45,957 bases of DNA, from contig JAGSHA010000002.1 in assembly GCA_023954795.1 (NCBI GenBank), forward strand, positions 1 to 45,957, written 5' to 3'. Position numbers and translations under genes: made by a program. Origin of the DNA: Oceanospirillaceae bacterium. GTDB taxonomy: Bacteria; Pseudomonadota; Gammaproteobacteria; Pseudomonadales; Balneatricaceae. The notes beneath the pieces were generated by a model. That model was not told the origin of the DNA. It searched no databases and was given only the letters and a program-made list of their open reading frames with translations. Shown piece after piece: positions 30,412 to 38,585 of this stretch (position 1 is its first letter; every line of letters starts with the position of its first letter).

Positions 30412-31299
30412 ATGTTACCGTATGATTCTGTAAGGCCGCTTTGCGCTGCGGCTTCATTCTCTATTCTGGCCCACCTGAGCTTTGCGCTGGGGTGGGCCAG
30501 CTCGTCTCCGGAACTCTCAGTAGGAGAGGTTTCCACTGGGCAGCCTGCTACACGGGTTGTACATCAAGTGATGTTAGCTTCTGGCCCTCAATTCCAACAA
30601 GACCAGCCAGCGACGGAAGTGATTCCTGAGATCGATATCTCACCCGCCCCTGATCCTACAACACAACCCCACGAAAAAAAGAAGCTTGAAGCGGAACCGA
30701 AAGCGGATGTCAGTCTCAAGCAGGATGTGCCGTCTTCGGAGATTGCCACCAAGGAAAGTGTTCAGCAAGCTCTGCCAAAGCCAAAGCCAAAGCCAAAGCC
30801 AAAGCCAAAGCCAAAGCCAAAGCCAAAGCCAAAGCCAAAGCCAAAGCCAAAGCCAAAGCCAAAGCCAAAGCCAATTAAGTCGTTGAAACCGGTTGAGAAA
30901 GTCGTCTCAGAGCAGGGAGAGGCCTCTCGTCATACGGTTGATCCCATCGAAGCCTCGCCAGTATCAGCTTCGCGCTCTATTGTCGCGGAGCACGGTGTGG
31001 GAGAGCCAGACGCTGACCCGGTTCGAGTGGTCAAAGCGAAGTATCGAGAGGTGCCTCGGCCTCCAAAGTATCCGCGTAAAGCCAAGCGTAAGAAACAGCA
31101 GGGGGAAGTGTTGCTGCATGCTTTAGTTGATCCCCGTGGTGTGACGCTGGAAATAAAAGTTGTACACGGTAGTGGATTTGAACTGCTCGATAAAGCCGCA
31201 TTAAAAGCGGCAAAGCGCTGGTTATTCGAACCTGCGAAGGAAGGTGGTGTGGCTATAGAATCCTGGGTCTCGATTCCGGTTACATTTAAACTGAACTGA
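30412..31299 (+). CDS. TonB family energy transducer
   Basis: N-terminal TM anchor, Pro/Lys-rich spacer, C-terminal TonB domain YPRKAKRKKQQGEVLLHALVDPRGVTLEIKVVHGSGFELLDKAALKAAKRWLFEPA. Confidence 0.92.
   Translation: MLPYDSVRPLCAAASFSILAHLSFALGWASSSPELSVGEVSTGQPATRVVHQVMLASGPQFQQDQPATEVIPEIDISPAPDPTTQPHEKKKLEAEPKADVSLKQDVPSSEIATKESVQQALPKPKPKPKPKPKPKPKPKPKPKPKPKPKPKPKPIKSLKPVEKVVSEQGEASRHTVDPIEASPVSASRSIVAEHGVGEPDADPVRVVKAKYREVPRPPKYPRKAKRKKQQGEVLLHALVDPRGVTLEIKVVHGSGFELLDKAALKAAKRWLFEPAKEGGVAIESWVSIPVTFKLN
30775..30870 (+). repeat. perfect hexanucleotide tandem repeat (CCAAAG)x16 encoding (Pro-Lys)16
   Basis: Direct count of 16 perfect CCAAAG units. Confidence 0.97.
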
Positions 31300-31383
31300 G
31301 CAGGGGGTAAAATCAGTTTAGTGTTCCTGTGATTCTGGCGGACTGTTGTGCAAAGTAACATCAAGTATTGATCAAAAAACATT

Positions 31384-31402
31384 CACATTGTTAATCAATG
31401 TG
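31384..31402. promoter_or_regulatory. inverted repeat CACATTG-TTAAT-CAATGTG
   Basis: Perfect 7-bp arms in AT-rich intergenic region. Confidence 0.35.
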
Positions 31403-31477
31403 TTAGCCAAAAAATAGAATTTTTTCACATTTTTTCGGAACTAATTGCATTTAGCAGGTACTAACCAAACAGTGAAT

Positions 31478-31586
31478 TTGACTTTCCTTTGCCCGGCACC
31501 CCCTTCAGCTGGGTAAATTGTGCGGACCAGTTTGTCCGCACTGTGTTCTAAACCGTCGATTTGGCCCGCCTTGTGCGGGCATTTTT
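31478..31586 (+). ncRNA. candidate small RNA with two hairpins, second an intrinsic terminator
   Basis: GTGCGGAC-CAGTTT-GTCCGCAC (31520-31541) then GCCCGC-CTTGT-GCGGGC-ATTTTT (31564-31586); no CDS in between. 5' end unknown. Confidence 0.35.
31564..31586 (+). terminator. intrinsic terminator
   Basis: GCCCGC-CTTGT-GCGGGC followed by ATTTTTC. Confidence 0.75.
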
Positions 31587-31643
31587 CTGCCTGAAATTCC
31601 GCCTACACTATAAGACAGACAAGTCATAAGAGATGAATAGTGT

Positions 31644-32429
31644 GTGATCAAAGCGGTACTCATTGATCTTGATGGTGTCATTTATCAGGCAGATCAACCA
31701 ATTCCAGACGCTCAACGTACGCTCGACTGGCTCAATGCCCGGAGAATCCCGTACCTGTTTGTTACAAATACGACTTCGCGCCCGAGGGACGCCGTTGTTG
31801 AGAAACTGCGTCTTATGGGTATTCAGGTCAAACCTCAGCATATTCTTACACCAGCTGTTGCCGTATCCGGTTGGCTTAATGCTCAGAGGGCCGTAACGAT
31901 CGCCTCATTTTTACCAAAAGCCACCCAGAAAGACCTGAGCCAGTTTACCCAATTGACAGATACAGACGATGTGAGTGTTTCTGCGGTCATTGTCGGGGAC
32001 CTGGCGCAGGATTGGAGCTTTGCGGAATTGAATCGAGCCTTTCGGCTGTTGATGTCCAACCCAGGTTGCCCGTTGCTTGCGTTAGGGCTGAGTCGTTACT
32101 GGCGTTCTGCACAGGGCTTACAGTTGGATGTAGGACCTTTTGTTAAAGCATTGGAGTTTGCGACGGGGCGCACCGCGATTGTTTTCGGAAAGCCTTCCCG
32201 TGACTTTTTCCAACAGGCGTTGACTATGCTCGATGCTAAAGCCAGTGAGACTCTGATGATCGGAGATGATATTCACGGTGATGTGGGGGGCGCTCAGTCG
32301 GCAGGTCTGAAAGCCGCGCTAGTGAAAACAGGCAAGTTCCAGCAGACGGATCTCTCCGGTGATATAGTGCCGGACGGGATTTTGACGTCGTTTGCAGAGC
32401 TGCCGGCGTACTGGAAATCATTGGAATGA
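31644..32429 (+). CDS. HAD hydrolase, NagD/LHPP-like (class IIA)
   Basis: GTG start; IKAVLIDLDGVIYQ, YLFVTNTTSRPR, FGKPSRDFFQQAL, MIGDDIHGDVGGAQSAGLKAALVKTGKF. Confidence 0.9.
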   Translation: MIKAVLIDLDGVIYQADQPIPDAQRTLDWLNARRIPYLFVTNTTSRPRDAVVEKLRLMGIQVKPQHILTPAVAVSGWLNAQRAVTIASFLPKATQKDLSQFTQLTDTDDVSVSAVIVGDLAQDWSFAELNRAFRLLMSNPGCPLLALGLSRYWRSAQGLQLDVGPFVKALEFATGRTAIVFGKPSRDFFQQALTMLDAKASETLMIGDDIHGDVGGAQSAGLKAALVKTGKFQQTDLSGDIVPDGILTSFAELPAYWKSLE

Positions 32430-32450
32430 TCTGAAACTGGAGTAGCCCTG

Positions 32451-33044
32451 ATGCTGAACTTTTCTGAAGCCTGTGAGCGTAACAAAGACGTTATCCTGCC
32501 TATGCTACAACGCTATCTTGAGAGCCATCGCTGTATTCTGGAGGTTGGGAGCGGATCAGGTCAGCACGCACTGTATTTTTCTCAAGCGATGTCATCCCTG
32601 AAATGGTTGCCGAGTGACCTGTCCTTTAATCTTCCCGCGTTGCAGGAGAATCTGCAGAATTCGCCGTGTGAGAATATCCTTCCACCGTTGGCTCTGGATG
32701 TCAGTGTTCAGCCTTGGCAGATCCCCCATCAGCCAGATGCAATCTTTACCGCGAATACTCTGCATATTATGGATGAAAACTCGGTCCAGGCATTTTTTGA
32801 AGGTGCTGGGGAGTTGTTGACGTGTGGAGGTAAGGTGTGTGTCTATGGACCCTTTAGATATAACGGTGAATACACCAGCGCCAGCAATGCTAATTTTGAT
32901 CTCTGGTTGAAAGATCGTGATCCGCGCAGTGGTATTCGGGACTTTGAGACGGTTGATGGCTGGGCACGAAACAACGGCATGCAGTTACATCAAGATCACG
33001 CGATGCCCGCAAATAATCAATTTGTTATCTGGGAAAAGAGCTAG
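32451..33044 (+). CDS. DUF938 family SAM-dependent methyltransferase
   Basis: FSEACERNKDVILPMLQRYL...ILEVGSGSGQHALYFSQAM...ANTLHIMDENSVQAFFEGAGELL. Confidence 0.9.
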   Translation: MLNFSEACERNKDVILPMLQRYLESHRCILEVGSGSGQHALYFSQAMSSLKWLPSDLSFNLPALQENLQNSPCENILPPLALDVSVQPWQIPHQPDAIFTANTLHIMDENSVQAFFEGAGELLTCGGKVCVYGPFRYNGEYTSASNANFDLWLKDRDPRSGIRDFETVDGWARNNGMQLHQDHAMPANNQFVIWEKS

Positions 33045-33182
33045 GCGTGTGCTGCTTCAGAGTGCACTCATCATCGGTGGCTGATCGATTGTTGTTCGCT
33101 AGGCGGCTTTGGCTAGGAAGCAGGGTAGCGGTATGTTTATTAGTGTATCTGGATGGTTTGTATAAGAGCCGAAAGTGTGGAA

Positions 33183-33210
33183 CTGATGCTGCCAGAGCAG
33201 GCAGCATCAG
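33183..33210. other. 11-bp perfect stem-loop
   Basis: CTGATGCTGCC-AGAGCA-GGCAGCATCAG, no U-tract on either side. Confidence 0.55.
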
Positions 33211-33255
33211 GGTAAAAAGTGATCATCCCTGATACCCTCGTAACGTTATTGCTAT

Positions 33256-33598
33256 CACACAGGATCTTCAGTCTGACGACTTAGATGTAGACCACGGATG
33301 CTATATCGGCCCGACAACAAACTGTTTACCACAGACGACAACTATCTGTCCGACTACTCAGGAACAGTGCACAGACGACGGCTTAACTGTCTGACTACTT
33401 AGCGCTATTCCACAGACGACTACATACTGTCTGACTACTTAGGTGTTCAGTTACGGGTAACCGGAATACATCCGACTACTTAGGTTCTACATCACAGACT
33501 TTCGGATCCTGAGAAGAGCATTCCCCTCCCAGTATCCCCATCAACGTTACTAAACCATCCGATCACATCCTGACTGCATACCGACTACAAACTACCAG
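33256..33598. repeat. degenerate ~40-bp tandem repeat array in gene-poor island
   Basis: Units starting 33256, 33293, 33330, 33370, 33411, 33452, 33493 (and 33564, weaker); core CACAGACGAC-N5/6-ACTGTCTGACTACTTAG. Confidence 0.7.
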
Positions 33599-34228
33599 TA
33601 TCAGGAGACAGCAGAATCGTGATGGTTTGGCCATGGTTCCCATTTGACATCATCCGACAGCATAACTGGATACAAATGACTTCTGGAACAGGCGGACATT
33701 CTGTTTTAGATCTTATGTGCGATAAACATACAGTTGTTCGCTTTTGGATCAGGGTTGTCATCATACAGAAATTAATTGGAAAAACTACGGGGTAGATACG
33801 TAAATTTTTAGTGTTGTTTGAAAAAGGGGTGTTTCTATTGATTTCCCTCAATAAGACATTTGTGACTTGTTTATCATTTGTGTCGTAAAACTACATAACA
33901 TATGGGATATCAACGTGGATTGTATGGAAAGTCGAAGAAATCGTTTTGATATGTAGGCTTCATACATTGTTTTTGTGCGTTTATTCAAGTTAAGAATTGT
34001 TAAGTATCTAAGTTTTAAACGTTTGTTTAACTTCGGTAGGGGCTTAGTGCAAGTTATGCTTATAGGCTCATTCTGCATGCGAGTGCGATTTCGTCAGGTT
34101 TAAATGAGCGTTTCTAGCGCTTGGGGTCTAGTGCGATAAATCTGAACGAAAACGCCCCCCTTGCCTGTGAGAGTGACGGGAATGCGCAGAGATAGGAATG
34201 GGAGTGGAAAGCCAGCTGACGCGATCAG

Positions 34229-34756
34229 CTAGCGACGCAGACGCAAGGTATCGCCTTTCTGCACCATTTCCAGATGCTTCATAAAGCTCATGCCCAGCAA
34301 CACGGTATTACCTTCCATATACGGATTAATATGTGCCCGCATGTCGTTGAGTGTAATGCTTCCTAAAGAGACGCTGTCCAGACGAACGTTGTGCACGGTA
34401 ATGGAGCCATTTGCGGTGTTAACCATACTGCTGCCACGTTGCCGCAACTGCATTGTATCGGCCACCGATTTGGGAATGCTGATTGAGGTTGCGCCAGTAT
34501 CCAGCATAAAAATGACGGGTACATCGTTAATCAGACCCGGTGCGACATAGTGCCCATAAGCATTGCGCTTCAGAACGACCTCAGGTGAAGGTTGGCCTGT
34601 TGGATTGGCCAGATGAAGGTTGGGGTTGTGTTTCTTTTCCAGCAGACCACCAAAGTAGACAGTCAGACCGGCCAGCAAAATAATCCAGAAGCCATAGGTC
34701 ATAAGGCGGGCCATAAGACGGCGGTTGTGGTCGGGATCTTTCTGGACAACGGGCAT
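34229..34756 (-). CDS. retropepsin-like aspartic protease (TIGR02281/clan AA type), membrane-anchored
   Basis: N-terminal TM; FMLDTGATSISIPKSVAD catalytic motif; NTVLLGMSFMKHLEMVQKGDTLRLRR. Confidence 0.9.
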   Translation of the reverse strand: MPVVQKDPDHNRRLMARLMTYGFWIILLAGLTVYFGGLLEKKHNPNLHLANPTGQPSPEVVLKRNAYGHYVAPGLINDVPVIFMLDTGATSISIPKSVADTMQLRQRGSSMVNTANGSITVHNVRLDSVSLGSITLNDMRAHINPYMEGNTVLLGMSFMKHLEMVQKGDTLRLRR

Positions 34757-34797
34757 AAAAGCTATCTTTCTTAGGGACTCGCGACAGTGGTGATTCT

Positions 34798-35940
34798 TTA
34801 TCCACTGGTTAAGTTGTAATTAATTTTGTACATCAGCATGTCTTTGTCGACAGGCTTCATCATGACCTCGTTTATCCCCATCTTAACAGCTTCCATGACT
34901 TTGTCTTTATCCCCTTGTTTGGCCAGTGCCATGATTTTCGTATTCTGCAGTTTAGGGTGGTTCTGAATACGCGAGATGACGTGGAGCGCGCTCATATCGG
35001 GCAGTGTCAAATCAACCAGTACAATGCGTGGTTGCCACTGCTCTATCATCTTAAGGGCATGGGTTGCATGGGTGGATATATTGGGAGAATATCCGGTCTC
35101 TTCCAGATAGGTCGCCAGCCTCATCAGTTCCTGTTCTTCATCTTCTATAATCATGATGCTGACGGCAGAAGGTTGGTTCTGCTTTATTTCATTCTGCAGG
35201 CTGGATTTGTTGTTTTCGGTTTGGGTCACCAGATCACTCACCAATGAATTAACGCTTTCACTCGCGTTGTGCTTCTCTCCCTGAAGCTGAGGCATCAGTG
35301 TGTTAGCCGCGTGGTCATCGATGATAGCGTTGACCGCCTGAGCACAGATATTAGGGTTATTGGGTTGTTCGCTGCGCATACGTTCTTTCATCGATTCCAT
35401 CGAGAACGTCACAGTCGCCATCAGGCGCTCCAATGACTCCTGATTAAGGTTCATTAGATCCTGACCGGAGGTCGCGACCTGATCAAAGTAGCTGCACATT
35501 TCATCCACCGACATGGATTTACTTTGCTTCAGACTGTTGGTGGACAATAGGCGTCGCAGAGTGCGCAGGCGCAGCAGAATATGATGTGGGTCGTAGAGTG
35601 GTTTTACGATGAAGTAGTCGTTGAAGATATCTTTGTTGCAGATATTAAACGCATTCTGTACCTGCTCTTTGCTGCAGAGTACCATAGTCGACGATATCTT
35701 ATCTTCGATGGTCCGATCATTTCGAATCATATGAAGGAAGCAGACCTCTGCTTCCTGAACGTCACCGTAGCCGAACAGCACGACATCAATACCTTTGCTG
35801 TTTATGACTTCCACCGCTTGCTCTGGACTGCAGGCCAGGTAGAAACAGCTAAAGTGCCGTTTTATCAGACGAATGATGGTTTCTAGCGGGCCTTTGTTGT
35901 CCGTGATGAGCAAGACTGAGAACTTGTTCTGACGACTCAT
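34798..35940 (-). CDS. response regulator with degenerate N-terminal and canonical C-terminal receiver domains
   Basis: C-terminal REC: IMIIEDEEQE...IVLVDLTLPDMSAL...KIMALAKQGD...MKPVDKDML; N-terminal REC-like VLLITDNKG...IDVVLFGYGDV. Start at MSRQNKFSVLL. Confidence 0.85.
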   Translation of the reverse strand: MSRQNKFSVLLITDNKGPLETIIRLIKRHFSCFYLACSPEQAVEVINSKGIDVVLFGYGDVQEAEVCFLHMIRNDRTIEDKISSTMVLCSKEQVQNAFNICNKDIFNDYFIVKPLYDPHHILLRLRTLRRLLSTNSLKQSKSMSVDEMCSYFDQVATSGQDLMNLNQESLERLMATVTFSMESMKERMRSEQPNNPNICAQAVNAIIDDHAANTLMPQLQGEKHNASESVNSLVSDLVTQTENNKSSLQNEIKQNQPSAVSIMIIEDEEQELMRLATYLEETGYSPNISTHATHALKMIEQWQPRIVLVDLTLPDMSALHVISRIQNHPKLQNTKIMALAKQGDKDKVMEAVKMGINEVMMKPVDKDMLMYKINYNLTSG

Positions 35941-36241
35941 GGATTCCTTCTCCGGTGTATCATCCGGTGGCACATGAGATTTTTTGGGGACCAGAATGGT
36001 CCAAAAAATCGTTACGGCAGCTCCTCCCTGAATCTGCGACAACAATGTGGCAGCATCCTGCTATTGGTCGGGAGCACTCGTTTCTGCTAAAAATGGGAAT
36101 TCTGAAACTGTTCGAACCACATAATATAAGTTATTGAATATGCACTCATATTTAGTGTATTTATTGTTTGTCCAATAAAGGTAGTTCATGCACACATTTT
36201 TTCAATGAAATTATGTAGTTGAACTGATAATCGGTAGAGAT

Positions 36242-36691
36242 ATGCAGATTTGGGTTGATGCGGATGCGTGTCCGCGTGTGATTAAAGATATTTTATTCCG
36301 TGCTGCTGAACGGACGGAAACCCGGTTAACACTGGTTGCAAACCAGTTTCTGGCAACACCTCCGTCTCCTATGATCAATTCGATCCAGGTGCCGGCCGGA
36401 TTTGATGTGGCAGACAACACCATTGTACAGAAACTGGAGGCAGGAGATCTGGTGATCACCGCTGATATTCCTCTTGCCGCCGAGGTCATTGAAAAGGGTG
36501 GTCATGCCCTGAATCCGCGTGGTGAAATGTACAGTAAAGAGAATATTCGCCAACGTCTGTCGATGCGTGATTTTATGGATACGCTGAGAAGTTCCGGTAT
36601 TGATACCGGGGGGCCTCCTGCACTCAATCAGAATGATCGTCAGATGTTCGCGAATAAACTGGATCGTTTTCTGGTAAAAGCGGGTAAATAA
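36242..36691 (+). CDS. YaiI/YqxD family protein (DUF188)
   Basis: [25 protein letters not shown]...[41 protein letters not shown]. Confidence 0.95.
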   Translation: MQIWVDADACPRVIKDILFRAAERTETRLTLVANQFLATPPSPMINSIQVPAGFDVADNTIVQKLEAGDLVITADIPLAAEVIEKGGHALNPRGEMYSKENIRQRLSMRDFMDTLRSSGIDTGGPPALNQNDRQMFANKLDRFLVKAGK

Positions 36692-36808
36692 ACGCTCAGG
36701 TGTGACGCGGAAGGGTGTCTGCGCTAGGATTAGTAGTTATACACGACATTAACAGAATCATGAACGTTGGGTGTCTGGCTTGATGAAAGTTGGATTGAGG
36801 AGTACTGC

Positions 36809-37201
36809 ATGGGCAGAATGATTTATCTCGTTGTGGGGCTGATCTGCTTGCTGGCTGGATTCATCGGTATTTTTTTGCCGTTGTTGCCGACCACACCGTT
36901 TGTACTTCTTGCGGCGTACTGTTTCTCGCGTAGCTCTGAGCGCTTACACCAGAAGTTGCTGAGCCACCGATTGTTTGGTCCGATTATTGACGAGTGGGAG
37001 CGCCACGGTGTGATCCCGCTTAAAGTGAAGTGTTTCTCCAGCACCATGATGCTTGTCATGGTGAGTTATCCGCTGATCTTTCGTGAGTTTGATCTTTGGC
37101 TGAAGATGTTAGCGGGCGTGGTGGTAATCGTCGCGCTCGTGTATGTCTGGAGCAGACCCTCCTATCCCGCAACGGCACCCGCGGTGGTCAAGTCTGATTG
37201 A
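36809..37201 (+). CDS. YbaN family protein (DUF454)
   Basis: IYLVVGLICLLAGFIGIFLPLLPTTPFVLLAAYCFSRSSERLHQKLLSHRLFGPIIDEWE. Confidence 0.92.
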   Translation: MGRMIYLVVGLICLLAGFIGIFLPLLPTTPFVLLAAYCFSRSSERLHQKLLSHRLFGPIIDEWERHGVIPLKVKCFSSTMMLVMVSYPLIFREFDLWLKMLAGVVVIVALVYVWSRPSYPATAPAVVKSD

Positions 37202-37207
37202 AGCAAA

Positions 37208-37240
37208 ACGAAAACAGGCCCGTTAATACAGGCCTGTTCG
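37208..37240 (-). terminator. intrinsic terminator downstream of MOSC gene
   Basis: AACAGGCC / GGCCTGTT arms; minus-strand tail TTTTCGTTTT. Confidence 0.7.
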
Positions 37241-37257
37241 TCTGAAGTACCCGCTAG

Positions 37258-38058
37258 TTATCCAATCAGTTCGATCTGATCACCCAGCTGAATAATGCCT
37301 TCATTTCTTGGGATGATGTTCTGCCCAAATTCAACTTCACCTTTGTCGTTGCGACGGTAGCTGGCCAGTGTTTTTAGCGGTTCACTTTTTGGCATACGTT
37401 CCAGTGTATCTGGGTGATAAGTGGTCATCACGCAACGGGTACAGGGTTTTACCACGTCAAAAATAACTTCACCGATCTTGATGCTACTCCAGCTGTCTTC
37501 AGCAAAGGGGCTGCAACCGTTGACGACAATGTTGGGACGGAACTGGCGCATATCGAACTGCTTGTCGGCCCGTTGGCTAAGATCATCCAATGAGGCTTCG
37601 GAGATCAGTAGTAAGGGATAACCGTCGGCAAAAGACACCGGCTTTTCAGGGAAACGCGGGGTCCCCCGCTCGGACTGCTCACCAAAATAGAGTAGCTGGC
37701 ATTCCACATCCAGCTTGTTGCTGAACCACTCATCAAACTGCATCCCGCATAGCTGAGCATTAATCTCAGTGCCCCAGACATTAACCTGACGGTAGTTCTG
37801 GAAAAACTCCGGAATATGGATAGCGATGCTATCGCCATCAGGGGCTATCACGTAGAGACCATCCGGTAGCAGGGCGGTGCGAAAGTGCAGCATTTGCGGG
37901 TATTTTCGGGCGGAGATAAAGTCTCCTGCCGGGTCAGACAGAATAAAACGGCGATCAAAACTCAGACCACTCGTCTCAACATAACTGCGATCCAGCGCAA
38001 TACCGGCGGTGGACTTGATAGGGTAAACGTTGATCGCACTGAGGTTTATATCTGACAC
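37258..38058 (-). CDS. MOSC domain protein (YcbX-like)
   Basis: INVYPIKSTAGIALDRSYVETSGLSFDRRFIL; FRPNIVVNG; VVKPCTRCVMTTYHPDT. Confidence 0.92.
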   Translation of the reverse strand: MSDINLSAINVYPIKSTAGIALDRSYVETSGLSFDRRFILSDPAGDFISARKYPQMLHFRTALLPDGLYVIAPDGDSIAIHIPEFFQNYRQVNVWGTEINAQLCGMQFDEWFSNKLDVECQLLYFGEQSERGTPRFPEKPVSFADGYPLLLISEASLDDLSQRADKQFDMRQFRPNIVVNGCSPFAEDSWSSIKIGEVIFDVVKPCTRCVMTTYHPDTLERMPKSEPLKTLASYRRNDKGEVEFGQNIIPRNEGIIQLGDQIELIG

Positions 38059-38083
38059 GGTGTGTACTCTTCCTGATGAGCGG

Positions 38084-38317
38084 TTAGTAGGGTAACGTGC
38101 TGGTGATCATATCAAGGCGGATTCGAAACTTCTTCCCTTCGCGGTTTTCCGCGATCAGGTGCTCTTCCTTGTTGCTGCACTCCAGATCGAGAAAGCGTAG
38201 TTGTTCGGTGTAGGGTTCGCCATCTTGTTGCCAGCTGACTTCGTGGATCGCGTTGCGCATACACGCCAATTCATAGCCATCGTGCACTTCACAGTTGATA
38301 TGGGAGTACTCTTTCAT
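38084..38317 (-). CDS. rof: Rho-binding antiterminator (Rof/YaeO) family protein
   Basis: INCEVHDGYELACMRNAIHEVSWQQDGEPYTEQLRFLDLECSNKEEHLIAENREGKKFRIRLDMITS; size and motif match to Rof family by eye. Confidence 0.72.
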   Translation of the reverse strand: MKEYSHINCEVHDGYELACMRNAIHEVSWQQDGEPYTEQLRFLDLECSNKEEHLIAENREGKKFRIRLDMITSTLPY

Positions 38318-38585
38318 AACGCGGCTCCTGATTCTTTCTTTGCCCGCTATGAGACTGTTGCTTCGGCTAATCGGTTCCCCTCAATGTCACTATTATTACG
38401 TAGTATCTCTGGCACGGAGTCTGGATTGGCGATGCAGAGGCAGGGAGCGCTAGGTTGACGATGGGGGAGGCTTGGGGGAGATGTGGATCGCGTATCGCGT
38501 TAATCAGTAAGAAAGCAGAATTAGAGGGGAGGGCCAGCCTCCCCGGGAATCTGAAGGCAGGCTGGCGAAAAGACGAAGTAGTTGC

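Noticed and set aside
30686-30886. ORF encoding (Gln-Ser)n repeats
   Set aside because: Out-of-frame reading of the (CCAAAG)16 tract inside the well-supported tonB gene; no independent start/SD evidence.
33256-33598. CRISPR array
   Set aside because: Units are degenerate and no constant repeat alternates with unique spacers of fixed length; no cas genes in the window.
33585-34078. Two minus-strand ORFs (33585-33851 and 33848-34078) with ATGA-like overlap
   Set aside because: Low-complexity, non-conserved-looking translations in an AT-rich intergenic area; overlap probably fortuitous.
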